Assembly (NCBI RefSeq): GCF_910596095.1
Contig: NC_056533.1
Coordinates: forward strand, 32,958,662 to 33,022,661
DNA: 64,000 nucleotides
Reading direction: 5' to 3'
Source of the DNA: Thunnus maccoyii
Lineage: Eukaryota > Chordata > Actinopteri > Scombriformes > Scombridae
Shown here: piece by piece, positions 45,870 to 59,400 of the stretch
Layout of the letters: every line of letters begins with the position of its first letter
Position numbering within the stretch: the first letter of the stretch is position 1
Program-made: the position numbers and the translations under genes
Notes under the pieces: generated by a model
Seen by the model: only the letters and a program-made list of their open reading frames with translations
What the model was told of the DNA's origin: nothing
The model's database searches: none

Positions 45870-47063
45870 CTATGTCAGTTTCTGACCTTCCCTTGCGAAT
45901 GACTCCCCTTGTGCCTTCCTGCTGGCAGGTGATGGGGCGGCTGAAGGAACAGCTGTTGAGGAAGCTCCTTTTATCAAACCATTAAGTTCAGGGGAGGCAG
46001 TACGTAATGCACTAGCTGATGGTGTGCCAGGGCTCCACAGCAGTGTCTGAGACTGTTTGAGTGATTCTGAAAGATCATTCTGATCTTCAGTGTCATCCTG
46101 CTCACTAAATGGTACATCAAGCTGGAAGAGAGGTGAAACAGATATGGTGTCAGTGGACATCACAGTTCTACAGAAGTAGCAAATCATGGCCATTGTTCTC
46201 AACTTTGACATTAACAATGTAATAATCTTTATATTACTCATGGAAACATACTTTAATATTTGATTAATTTAATAATGTGCACTTACGTTTTATACTTTGC
46301 ATAGCTCAAACTTATTACTTTCTACAAAAGCAATATGCAAAAGTCAGGGGTGCACCTCACTATTACATGTACACTATGTATTTCATAGTACTGTATACTC
46401 GGATTGTAGATGATGCACATAAGTTTGAGTTTATTAGATTCTTGCTCACCATAAAAAAAACTGAATAAAAGCAGAATTTAGATAAGAAATATAATAAAAA
46501 CCTAGAGAAGAAGACAAGAAATGAAAATAATAATAAGTTAATAAATAGTGATGTTTGCAGCCTGTTTGTTGTGTATAATGCAAAATGTGTCTTTGTAGAC
46601 TGTATACTTTACAGTGGTCTCACATTGACAGTGAACAATATATTGTTTTATGAAATCCATGACCCCGAGGATTGCCCTTTGCCTAGGTGTCAAGGGTTTG
46701 CTCCCACTCTTACTCGGTTTCGGTTTTATCAAACTTGAGTACTGTGTTCTCAGGGATTGTCAATTGTTATGCATTCCAGAATATGATGTGTTTGTTTCAA
46801 ACTGCCTTTGCATATTTGTAAAGGCATCATGTGCTCTCTCTCATCATTACAATATGATAAACTAGCTCCCACTGGATTAATGAAAGTTAAGAAGAATGTT
46901 AAGAAGAATTGACAGTTTCTCTCCAACTCCTCTCTTTCTTGACCTGATTGTGGGACAGCTCGTTGGAAACATCGAAAAGGCATTGGTACTCCGGCCAAAG
47001 TTCAACTAAATTTTCCCCCATTTCTTGGATCCAAGCAGACCGCAGTACTTTTCTTGTAACCAT
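45870..47063 (-). pseudogene. Harbinger-associated MADF/Myb-SANT-like protein relic
   Basis: ATG at 47063-47061 opens MVTRKVLRSAWIQEMGENLV, then WPEYQCLFDVSNELSHNQVK and KERSWRE, the start of a MADF domain. The frame then stops at 46899. Further minus-strand pieces are KPKPSKSGSKPLTPRQRAIL with GVMDFIKQYIV (about 46625-46732) and a Ser/Ala/Pro-rich acidic tail, FQLDVPFSEQDDTEDQND to SPASRKAQGESFAREG (46130-45870). The order MADF, basic GSK-LTPRQ linker, acidic/BESS-like tail is the usual DNA-binding partner of PIF/Harbinger transposases. It faces the nuclease gene tail to tail. Exons or decay separate the pieces; function is presumably lost. Confidence 0.6.
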
Positions 47064-47469
47064 GCTTTTTGATGTTGTCGTGTTGCAGGTGTTACGACTC
47101 CTACCCCAGGTTTCCCCTCACCCCATGTCTTGCGTTCTCATTGGCTGTAGCTTGTTGTTGCCCTCATTGCCAGTCAAAATGCTTTTCACACTACAGGATA
47201 TCTTTCAGGCATCTGCGATGCATTGGCAAGTCTCTTGGGTTGTGTCTTTGAACAGTTCACACAAGAGCTGATTTGCGAGCCCCAAGCGAACACCTCTGAT
47301 CTGGGGCTTTTGTTGGTGATCTCCGAAAATTTTTCAACTGAATCAGAGGGCTGTGTTTTTTCATGCAGGGCCACTGTTGGTCTGAACATGGCCTTACTCT
47401 TATTACATATATACCTCAGTGTGGAATGTGTCTCCCTGTGCTTTTGATGATGAAAAATATATATTTCAC

Positions 47470-49870
47470 TTTTTTCACTGTCTTTCATGAAAACAACAGT
47501 AGCTTAATCCCATCCACAGTAGACTGATTTATAATATCTGCGATTTTGAAATAAACACCATAAAAATGGCTAATCTGATTGCCAGGGCTCAGTGATAGTA
47601 AATAGAGTAACTCCAGTTACATCCAAAAGCTATTAGAGAGGTATTGTTTAGGTGACATATTCTTTTGCTGCAATTAACATTTCACGTGTAGTCTATTCTT
47701 TTTAGCTTATCAAACTAGCAATGCGATGTCCCTGAGTATTCTCAGGGACGTATACTTGACTTGAAACTACTCTCCATAGATTGGCAATAAGGCTGCAAAG
47801 TTGTTTCAGAATTGTTACATCCTGTTTTATTTTGGTGTTTCCTGTTGATCCCTCCAGGTTGATCATCTGTTGGCAGGCACCTGTGCTGATTAGTGGGCTG
47901 AGTCTATAATGGGCAGGTCATTTTGTTCAGCTCTCGCTCTCTCTCCATCCTGCTGCAGCAGCACCTTTGTGGCGCTAGGTACCTGGTCTTCATTTATTCA
48001 TCCATTTCATTGATTTACTTTAATTAAACTCACATGTTGTAAATTTTTACTGGTGTTGCGTCCATTGTCATGTTCGGTCTCACACAAAGTAGTGTAAATT
48101 ACACATAGTAGTGAAGCCTATAAGGGTTTATCAAAGTTATTTGCCCTGCATGATGCCCAAGAACATAGAAAAACATAGGTAGAAATTAAAGATAGGGTAC
48201 TTTACTGTATAATCAATGCTTACCATGGTTCATGATCATAGGAAGCCAAAAGCAAAACCTGAATTCAAACTTTACAAAACAAACAGGAAAACATGTACAG
48301 TTTTGGGTTTGTGGTGCATAAAATATAACTGAGAACACTTGTGGATTTAAATATATCTGTCATCACTGTTTAGCAAAATAATATAAAAGACAAGGCAGAC
48401 TCATTGCACAAACAGCATGGCGTGACATTTAAAATTATCTTGCACAAATCTGTGAAATACATCACTGTGTCAAGCAATAATCTGAGATAAAAACAGCTAG
48501 TCATGAATCATATTTCACATTAACATTATCCAAACGTGTGTTTATTCCCTAATGTGCAAGCTCATATAGTATCATGGAGATTTAGTGGATTTGATTGATG
48601 AGCTGGTCAAAAAACAATCTGCCCCACTGTCATCCGCCCATCAGTGATGAGTGGGATGATGGAAATAAAGATGGCAGATCAGTCAGTGGTCGATTTATGA
48701 GTTTGGAATTAAGTATTGTTGAAGGTAGATGCATACAGATGACTTTCATACATAACGTATCAGCAAATGATTGGGATATACGAACCAAAATGTATCTTTT
48801 TTCCCTGTACAATGTAAGCAAAACTTATCTGATTGCTAAGTTTGATAATATTATCAGTCCTTCATTTATTCAGACTTTGTGAAATCTCAGACACCACTGG
48901 TACATTTCTGAACGGAGCCTGTGCTGTGGCGCAATACATCTTTCCATTGTATACACTTCTGCCCAACTCACAATAGGACATACTGTATCTCCCACAGCTG
49001 AGTTTGACTGACATGTAGCTATTCTTCTTACAAATGTACCTCTGAAGCCATCAATGATTGCAGCATTTCCTACGATTTTAGTTTGCAGTTACAGGTTCAG
49101 TTCAGCTTTATACATACACTACATAAGACCTGCTGAAGGAGGAGAACGTGAGAAGGACAAGTAAAGCTTTATGTTAATGTTTACTCTTTATAGTCTAATG
49201 ATAAACGGGGCTGGTGAGTTTGAAAAGATTTTAAGGGGAGACATATGGCTGTACTTCTTAGACTATAAGATTGGCAACCAGTTCTCAAAATTGAACAACA
49301 AAATACGTATTGGTCCACAATCCAGGAAGACACGTACTTTAGAAGCGTTTTCTAATCTGATGCCGGTATGGCATAAGTCATACATAATTACAGAAACGTG
49401 CAATGACTAATCAAAAAGCACTGCCTACAATCTTTGTGTTTGTACGGGCATACTTTTCTCCGCCCGATGGCAGTATGTGTGTAATATGTTAAGCTTTTCC
49501 TGGTGACCCCTGATTGGTTGATACTGCATGCCAAAAATAACTGGATCTGGGGCGGAAAATTTTACGCCCAAGAAATGTTGCCAGATTGGGTGATTTTCTA
49601 TTAGATAACATTTACTCCCTGAAGGCAGGCAAAACATACACAGATCTTTGTGGTAGTATGGTGATAATTATAAAGTGAAAGCAGTTTCTAAGTGACCACC
49701 AAAAGATATTTTTTTAAAACTTTTAGAAACTGCTAGCCTAGCCTCTAGAGACCAGCAGCTAGCTCTCTGCTATATTGTACAGTGTATGCTCATGGCCAAA
49801 ATACACAGAGCTACCTAGGGCCATAGCCCCACCTAGTGGAAAAGTCACACCACGCCACTGGACAACACTA
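47470..49870. other. Gene-poor stretch after the Harbinger copy
   Basis: No gene is recognised. The region 47820-48090 has a promoter/3'-end look (ATTAAACTC, CTCTCTCTCC) that could be part of a decayed retroelement, but I cannot identify it. Confidence 0.4.
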
Positions 49871-49873
49871 TGG

Positions 49874-50141
49874 TTAAAGGGGACATAGCATGCTTTCTGT
49901 GATTTTCTGTCATTTTACTTCCCCATCAAACCGACGTCAGATCATTCGCGCATGCCCATAAATGGCCATCCATTCCATAGTCTTTGTTGCTGAGGTTGCT
50001 CATGGGCTGTTTGCGTTGTCCACTTGAATATTTCAGATTGGATTCAGGCTCGAACATGTATGGATCTATTTGAGAAGTTTATATTTTGAGTAGAGAATAT
50101 TCCTGTAGAGCCTGTAACTGTGCATGTTATGTCCTCTTTAA
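49874..50141. mobile_element. TTAA-ended MITE
   Basis: Starts TTAAAGGGGACATAGCATGC and ends with the near-complement GCATGTTATGTCCTCTTTAA (18 of 20 positions pair). 268 bp, no coding capacity. Related in its first ten bases to the element at 15559-16328. Confidence 0.7.
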
Positions 50142-51580
50142 GGTTTAGTTCTCTGTAAAATACTGTATGAATTAATCTGCTATTATGTTTACTGCCAGCT
50201 GACCACTACTGGCTGTATGAGATATTAATCTTGTTGTTATCTTATAAACTACAGTACTGTTATTTGACAGTATTGTTCAAGAAGTTTTTTGATGAAGTTG
50301 ATTATTAAAAATGACTTTTGTTGCCTACTATGGCATTTTGTTGTGCCCTCTTATGCTCTACTATCTGATATTTCTTCATACAGACATTCTGAACAGAGTT
50401 AGTGGAAATGTTTTGGCAGATTTATTAAAAAGGTTTGCTGTTTTACTTTTCTTTTTCTATTTCTCAAGGACACTACAAATAGACAAGCTAGCAATGCTTC
50501 ATCTAATCAGAGGATGTCTCTGTCCATTCCAGTCCTTCAGCTGTGGTGGTGAAAACTTAACTCTCATAGTCTCATGGTATCTATCTAGTTTTCTATCTGT
50601 CTCAACGCCCTCACATAAGCATTCACAGTTGAATACTAAACTTAACAATGCCAACTTACATTAGTTAGATAGCATACCAACCATCGCCTCCTGCAGCTGA
50701 CCTCTGACTTCACTTGAGGGAGACTAAAGGCAGCAAATTTTCACTACAGGGGTAAATAAACTATCACACTGCTATCATACTGGCATCAACCACAGACTTC
50801 AGGGTTACAAACTGGTAATGTATGCATATGCTGTTACCTGTTTAGATAACAAGCTGAGGGAGGAGAATTATCACAGCTGCTCAGCTTGCAGGGCAAACAT
50901 GGCACTGTTTGTTTGTCATTGGGATCTGCCTATTTGCAGTGGTAGGTCATTACCTCAGGAGTTCAAAAATGTAAGTGGATGACCCTTTTACAAAGTTTCC
51001 ATGGCTGTTTGTAATTTGAGGCCAAAATTGCTTCAGTTATTCATGTTGATTAGAAAAGGTTTTAGGCTTGTATAAAATTTAGGCTGAGGGATGAGTGAAT
51101 ATTTGTTTTAGCAGTGAGCATTTACTGGATAATTATGTTTGTTTCCTCTATATTTGGGCAGCAGATGATTACAGGGGATGTTGTTTTCTCCTTGAAATAT
51201 TCGCAAGCTTATAGCAGAGTCAGAATCCATTACAATTATTTAAATGTGAAAGGTATGTAAATATTTGCTTCATTATAACACTGTATGATGCCATAAGAGC
51301 TGCTGAACAGCAAGATTAACAGTCAGGTTGTAGCTGTCAGAATCAAGGGCTAAACAAATATAAACAAACATCTCACAAGAAAAACTGTAAAATGTGATGT
51401 TGATTCAAGATTAGGCAAAATTCTCAAACTAAGGAATAGATAGAAAGCTAACAAGAATGTTCCTCTCTGTTTCCCACATCATTATATGAGAGTCACTACA
51501 GTAGAAATGTGGAGACTGAGACAGCTTTGATATGTAACATCAAAACAGTTTGAGCATTTGAGTGTTGCTGGTATCCAAAC
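50142..51580. other. Gene-poor AT-rich stretch
   Basis: I see no gene, RNA or clear repeat here. A 117-aa reading frame at 50311-50664 shows no domain similarity. Confidence 0.5.
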
Positions 51581-53000
51581 CAGTGGCGGCTGGTGACTCA
51601 AAACATTGGGGAGGACAGGAAGAAAACCAACCCACGGCATCATGTTATGTTACACTAGTTGGCTACTTACAGCCTCTCTACTTTCTTATGTTCAAGCTAC
51701 TGTATGTTATGTTCTTATGTTCAAATGCAGGGCTGTGCATAGACTTTTAGAGGGGCAGGTGCTCAGAGTTAAAAAAGGACACATAGAATAAGATTTTAAA
51801 ACACCAAAATAATTTATAACATAACCTGCTGAACTATAAAAACCCAATTTTATATGCCATTCACTGTAAAACAATTTGTTTTTCAAAATCAAGTGGTGCT
51901 TTTCACCCTGAGTGGTGAAAAGGCTGCTTCTTTAAAGACTTTACATGTGTTTGTATTTTCTTAGTATACAGAAGGAAAGTACCACAAAGCTTATAATGTG
52001 ATACAGGTATAGATCAGTGTGGAATACTAGAAAGATTGAACACTAAAAACATTCACAGTTGTGCTGTTGGCGGCAACTTTTCTGCCATGCATTCAAATCA
52101 GCAGAGCTGATTCAACAGACTCGCTCTTCATTTGCTTGCGTGTGAAGTGGCTTATTTTTTTTTAAGCTTACTCTCATTAATTTTACTCGAAAAGCTTTTA
52201 TTGCACGCACCGTCGTAACTGTCTCTCCTGTGCTGTGCTGTGTATACAGCACATACATGGAGGGCTGAGCCCCACCCCTCGGTGCTCCTCTGAGCAAAGG
52301 AGAGGAGACAAAGTAGTGCGGCCATGAATGACAGCAAAACACAGTAGAAACTCTCACATTGAGCTGAAATGAAATGAGTGCATATAAATTAGGTAAATAA
52401 CATAAAATAAGTGAAAAGTAGCGACACACATAGCTCCAAATCTTAAACAAAGTATCGGTGGCACAGTTGTGGCAATTATCAAAACCAGTGTTTCGTTTGT
52501 TTTAAATAAATCTCTGCTGCTTTTTGCTCTCATTTATAGTTGATGACAACTACACTCATTACGCTACTGTGAGTGCAATAAAAGCTTTGCAAGTAAAAAG
52601 CCGATAAGAGTAATTTATTAATGTTATCCGCTCAAAAGAACACACCTGCAATTACCACTTATTGCCATATGGTGCCGCCAAAGAGAATGAAACGGGGATC
52701 TTTGAGATTGCCACTTTAAATTTATATAAGAGATCCCGCCCTACGGAGGACAGCAGGGGCCCGTCCTCCTCTGCTCTCCTCTCATTGCTTCACACAGTGC
52801 CCTCTACCCTCTTGCCGGCCCTGCAGGTGTCACTGTTGAGGCAATTTAATCAGAATTTCAATAATGGAAGAAAGAAGAGAGAAAATTTATTGTATAAATG
52901 ATACTAAGATTTGGTAATGGATTATATTTTGATCTCCCTTTTGTCTCTCAAAAATAGAGGAGGAGCAACCTCTTCTGCCTCTGTGGACCAGCCTCCCCTG
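51581..53000. mobile_element. Probable non-autonomous hAT-like element
   Basis: The left end CAGTGGCGGCTGGTG pairs with the right end CAGGGGAGGCTGGTC read on minus (12 of 15 match). CAGTGGCGGCTGGTG is a terminus I recall from fish hAT families. A second hAT-like terminus (CAGGGCTGTGCATAGACTTT, 51728 onward) lies inside. No clear 8-bp duplication was found and no transposase frame is open. Confidence 0.4.
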
Positions 53001-56000
53001 GTCTACACACAGTACAACTGCTCTATCCAAGGATGATGTAAACAGACTCTCTGTCTTTCGGTATCAACCCAAGCACAAAGATGTGCACTAGATAAATCAA
53101 ACATGCCACTCAGCCACCTGTCTCAGACAAAATGGCCAGTTTACCCTGCTCTGCGTAATCGTCTTTGAACACAGAGAGCCGAGGCGCTGGCTCAAGTGAA
53201 CTGCCAGGCTTCTCTTTTGTTGCCTGGTGAAATGTGACACTGATGGCTGAACAGGGAAAGCGATATCACCCTTTCTTCTTTTATCCCGATTGTTCCACTA
53301 TATTTACCATTCAGGAGGTGTCACAGAGAAAGGATTAGTGGGAACATCTCCCATGTCACCATCTTGTCTCTAACAGCCACTGGATTCTCAGTTCCTGTTG
53401 GTAATATGTGTGGATCCAAGAAAAAGAATGAGAGAATATCGATTTGTATCTAAGTGTGTGGAGCTTAGACATTAAATGCATTTCAAACTTAAAGATCAAT
53501 GTATGTAACAAGTACAGCTTATAGATTTAAAGAATATGATTTAAAAACTATTTTCTCACTCCATTATATATTAAAACGATTAACTACAGAATGTATTTCT
53601 GTGCCATAATTAATTACCTAGTCTAAACAAATAAAAATGTCATCTTTTTTATTTGCTGTGTTAGAGTATGTTATTCTTAAGAGGTGGAAAGCGCTCTGTC
53701 ATCGTGGTTTCTCATATCTGAGTCACACTTTCTGATACATAATTAACACTAAATAACTCACTCAAAACCCGAGGGGAGATTTAAATGGATGGTATGGGGG
53801 TGCAGTATTGATCAATAACACTATCAGCTCCTCACAGCTGTGTTGTGGTCATTTTGTGCTATGGGGCAGTAAAAATCGCCTTTACTAACCTTTTTTAAAG
53901 TGTAGGCAAGAAAATGCAAAGACCCCATTCATTTTGATGGGTATTCTCTGAAAATCCTCTCTCGGACTGAATGCTAAATGGGAAAAGCGACCTAGAAATC
54001 AATCCAGGAACTAATACTAGGGTATGTAACTTGACTAAGGAGGTTCTCTCTTGGACACACAAAAGAGAAATGGTGAGCAGCGATGTAATCAAACAAGGTC
54101 AGTGAAAGGCCATATATTTCTGGAACAGAATGGAGTCTGTCACAGGTTTACTAATGGGCTCTTGAGTGAGCGCAGAGGGGGTGGGGATTCAGGACTGCAA
54201 GACTAATTTCATTTTAACCACAGCCAGCAGCTCTGTGTACATCATTACAAATCTACGATCCATTTTCTCATATAGATTTTGAGTTTGTCAGGGGAATTGT
54301 GAACTGTGAATTTTCTGACATCACTCACAATACTGTAGTCACATAGTTTAGTGGTATCATATTTAAATGAGTTAAGTCCAATAAATGTACAAACATTTGT
54401 CTTGGAGGTCTTGGTGTAGAAATAAGAAAAACAGAGGCCAAAAACATGTTATTTGTACAGTGTCAGAGGGATCTCAAGTGGAAATAAATAAGATAAATTA
54501 GACTATACGTATGCCATAGTCACTGATTGAATATGGAATAGCATTCACTGAGTTCACTCTGCTAGCATTATGTATGAGCTCTGTATATGTGAGAACCTAT
54601 ATGGCACTTGAAATGACTATTAGTGATGTCCATCTAATGGAAATGCAGTCACAAACAAAGCTAAATTTAAAACCTCTTCTGGAACGATGCATTCAGGTGC
54701 TATCAAATTCAAATATACATTTTCTTTTGAAATATACCCAGAATTTATAACAGCTTCTTTAAATGCAATAAGCTACCAAATATTCTTTTCACAACATTTG
54801 TGCTTAATAATTGGTATAGGATTGATAAGAATTTAGAGTAGTGCATGAATGTTCAGCAGCTTATTCTCATATTTTAGACAACAAAGCTTTCCACTGATAC
54901 TCAAATGCAGCAAATCCATTCTCCCCTCCTTTCTTCTTGAAGAACATAAAAAAAATACATGCAGAAGTCTCTGATATATTTTGGAAAGTGATTAGTTTAG
55001 TTAGTGAATGATTGAAATAATTTATTTTTATGAATAGAAAATATTAATCTTTCTCGGGTCAGAGTGATAACTCATAAGCAGAATAGGTAGTAAAGCCTGA
55101 GAATACCTGGAAGTAATATTAGCTCCTTTGCATCCAACTCTATTGAGGGTTTTTCTTAGTATATTACTTGTTATAAAATGAACTTAGCATTTTATTGTAG
55201 CCTTCATCACCTTGTCTTCTGTTTCACTTAGGTTGTAGATTAATCATTTTCCTTTTCACCATTACAAATAATTTCTGTTCAGGGCTATCATGGTCTACAG
55301 ACATTATGTTTTTGATGTTTAACATTCCTTTCACTAAGTGCACCTAACTATTTTCTGAGTGAAAGCTTGCAGTTATACAATGAGTTCATTAGCAGGACTT
55401 CTGATAAACTGAACTGTTATGGCTGCAGCTTATGATTTATACTGTAATTGGACCTGAAATGGAGCCTGGTAGGTTGTCATTAAACTAGTCTGGAACTAGT
55501 TGAGTAGTTTGTGAAATCAGACTTGACATCACAGTGCGTGTTTTCTAGCACTATATTCAAAATTCAGTGAACAAACAAGCAACACCCGTTCTATGCATAT
55601 TTTTATGACACAATCTTGGCAAGCTGAGGCACAGAACACGTCAAAATATGGCCCAGACCCAATGCTGAGGTCCCTGGAGAAATTCCAGCTATTCAGCGTT
55701 ACGTCAGGTTGCGTCTCTCCAAAGTTGGCCACTGGGTGCCTCTGCGGCCCCCACCCCCACAGCCTAAATGCACTAATCCCATTCAAATGAATGGGAGCAC
55801 TGGCGTTTTCCCACGTAACGCCTGATTTGGTGTGAATTCAGCCTTAAGCATGTGTGTGGTGACTTAAAAAAAAGGCATCATCTATGGACATCGATCAACC
55901 TGAAATGATAAGGTTGTAGGCATATGTAATCATCCTGTATGTACCCATTGTGTTAAATCACATCCAGTGTCTTTGCTGGGTACATATAGGCTAAAAGAGA

Positions 56001-56459
56001 GTGAGCCCAAGTAATTAACTCTACCCTTTTATAACAATATACTTTGACAGGCACACAATTAATATGTTTGGCTTATACTGTACACTGGAAAGTGACCACT
56101 TATCATGGAAAGTCCTCACATTAGTGTTAATAGAACTTCTAGTCTCTTGAATCACAGCATCAGTACTCCTTCAGCATTAACATCTTCCAATTAATTCATT
56201 TCTTTTTATGAGGCTGATTCAGGCAATGATTGAGAGGTAGTTACCCACAGGATTTCTACTTTTACTTTTTAAAAACACTTCACAAAAGCAAGTCTAGTGA
56301 AAACCACACCTCTGAAGTTCAGCTGAGAGAAACCAGGTCACAGAATGAAGTTCTGACCACTGAAGCCCAAAATTAAAGCACATGGTGGAACAGTGTGGGA
56401 GCAGCTTATTTCATGGGCTAGCAGCAGACAGTTTCAGGACTTCCTACTGACTGGAGAGC

Positions 56460-56496
<37 letters not shown>

Positions 56497-59400
56497 AAGT
56501 GTGTGTGTGTGTGTTTGCGTGTGTGTATGCTTGAGTGGGTGAGAGAAAGTATGTGAGAGTGTGTGGTAGCAAGCTGTTCCAACCCCCTTTTGCCCACATT
56601 TCCATCTGTCACACTCTGCTTGGTTGCTGTGGAAAAAATATATATCACTCAACAGCAGTTGCGGAGGATTCAGTTGTTATCAGGTTCATACCTGTCCGAC
56701 AAATTCTTCTAAGTGAAAATTGAAATTGACTATGGCCATGTAGCAAAGATCAGCCCAGTATATGAGTTCCACTGCTTTTCACTGCTGTTGTAAATTTGTA
56801 AGGCTAGATCATCCGTTTTACATTATTTTACAAATGTTCTTTGCTTTTCAGCAGCATAAAGGAAAAGGAACAACAATTAATCAACCATGCACCGTTTGCT
56901 CTGCTGCCATTATTAGATAGCTTTACCACATGGTTGTATAAGTTAATACAACCCCCTGACTATATTCCCTAAACTCCTTCATCCGCTGAAAGAATCCGAA
57001 TAGTCCAAGAGAAAGCTGACTGTGCAGCATTTCTGATCAATCTCTTAGATGAAATGCTTTGTTCATTCAGCGATCGCTTCACTCAGATTTGTTGACCTTG
57101 CACATGCACATGTAGCAGTCATTTTCTACCTTTCACTTTCACTTTACATTTTCATGTCCAATTTTTCATAATTACTTCCCACCACTCGCTTTTACCAGAA
57201 ACCTTCACATGAAGAAAAGAGAGAATATTTTCTTTATAGTTGAAATAGCTCTGGTGAGTGTAAGAGGACTGCTGAAAAATACATGTTGATACATCATCTT
57301 CATTGACGTCATGCATGGGAATACTTCCTGTATACATCATCTATTCTGTTTTAGAAAAAACAGTGAAGGTCTCTTCTTGTGCAAAGTAAAGATCCCTGTT
57401 CTGCTGTTAAAGGATATGTATAATAAAAGAAAATTATCATATATTGAAAATTAAATAAATACATTTTCTTTAGTGTATTTTATATTTTACAATATGTAAA
57501 AACTGTTGACATGACAGTCAAGGAAGTTACTTTATATTGTGCTATAATAAGATAGTCAGTGTCAATGATTTTTCAGAGCCAAAACCTTGAACAGACAATT
57601 TAATATTTTATCTTCTTTCTACAGATATAAGCAGAAGGTCTTTTCATAGCACTCACAAAGAAAAACTGTGTTATTAGTGTAGCCCAGGAGGAGCAAAATG
57701 GGGAACACAAAAAAGTAAATCAAAGTAGAAAAAGTGGCATGTAAGTAGGTCCGCTTTTTTTAGCAGGTAATCATTCTTGGGAGGAAGTTGTGTGGCACTG
57801 GGTCGATTGCTGGGCAAACTTCAACGTGAAAAAATGCAGTATGAAATCCCATGGAGTTTATCCTCTCTGGCCCGATGGGAAATCACACTGCGGTTTACCT
57901 GGCCTCTTTCTTAAATCCACCTTTTCTAGCCTCTCCATACGTTTGTGGCTGGCTTAAAGCACTTGAGTTTATGCTGTAGTGAACATTTATTACTGTGAAA
58001 TGAAAGAAGAGATTGTCCTACCCCGAAATGTGACACCTCAGCAATGTGCTGAGTCCAATTCTTTAAAATTCTTTAGAAACAGTTTGGTCCCCTGATATGG
58101 TGCCATCTGGTTTGATCAGTGCTGTCACATTGGCCGCAATGCTGTTCATTTTAGTATTATTGTTAATGTTCAACAACACTGACCTACTGTAAATGTCAAA
58201 TAGTGACTAACCCTTCCTTGCTGTGTATCTGGCTTTTGTTGGTACAGGTGTTGTCACTTCTAATAAAATGTGAGCTCTCACAAGGGGTGTAACCACGGTC
58301 AGCTCAGTTTGATTCATAATGCAGAGATCATTGTTCAAAACACAAAAAATGCATTTGACATCAGAAAATTATGTATTTATTCCTTAAAATTGCTTTTTGC
58401 AAAACTGTGTTTTCACCATTTTTTGTATGTCCTCTAGATTTTAATGCAAAATGTAATCAATAGACTATAAAAATAAATTAAATCATGATTTTTACAGACC
58501 AACCACCTATCATTTCTTTTCTCATGAAGATAAAGCACAAATGTGTGTATGAACGTGGTTGGACTAACATTCTCCAAACACCTAAGCTGACCACAAACCC
58601 CAATTTCTGCACCGAATGGGTTGAAATCTGCCTTTCAGTTGAATTTTTCAACACAAAATGATATTTGCAAACAAAATCGATGGGAAGATGTCGGTGGAGA
58701 CAAACAGAAGCTGAGTTACTGTGGGCACCGCAATTTGAAGTGAAGAGATGTCTGCTCGAGTTGAGAGTGGAATTTCATAGTGGCACGACTTCATGAATGT
58801 AGAGAGACAGGAGCAGAAAGAAGAGGGTCTGGAGGAAAAAAAGAGAAACTGGAGTTTCTAGTAAGTTTGGAAATCAGTCGGTCTGAGCTGTCACACTGAG
58901 TTGGTGCTTGTTGTCAGTCTGGGAGCTTGTCTGTTGACTACTTGTGGCCAAAAGACACAGAGTGAAAAATCACTCCGGCAGCCAAACTGAGCCCAGATTC
59001 AATTCTTGTTGTGCCTAAATGCAACTTACTTGTTGTTTTGATACTCTGACATTGAAAAAAGCTGCTTCACAGCACTCTGCCCCTACTTTGCTGTAGGCAG
59101 TTGATATAATTTAATTAATATGCACTCTGTAATGTTGTTGTATCTTAAAATACAGAGTATATTGTTATACCTCTGGTCCCCATTAATTTCATCTGCATTC
59201 TTTCTTTTTTGGAAGGGTCCACCATTTTGGTGGAGTACAGCAAAGCTGATGTTGATAATGTTGGACACATAAACAATGATTCACACAAACTGAACTGCAG
59301 CACCAGACTGCAACTTGAAACCGTATTTCTCATCTCCAAAATTAGTTTTAATTATTGACTGTCAGATATTTTTTCATGCGGACTAAAAGCTTGGCCTTTT

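Noticed and set aside
42214..47200. Terminal inverted repeats for the Harbinger element
   Set aside because: A shared CACACTACAGGA occurs at 42215 and 47188, but in the same orientation; no convincing inverted ends or 3-bp target site were found.
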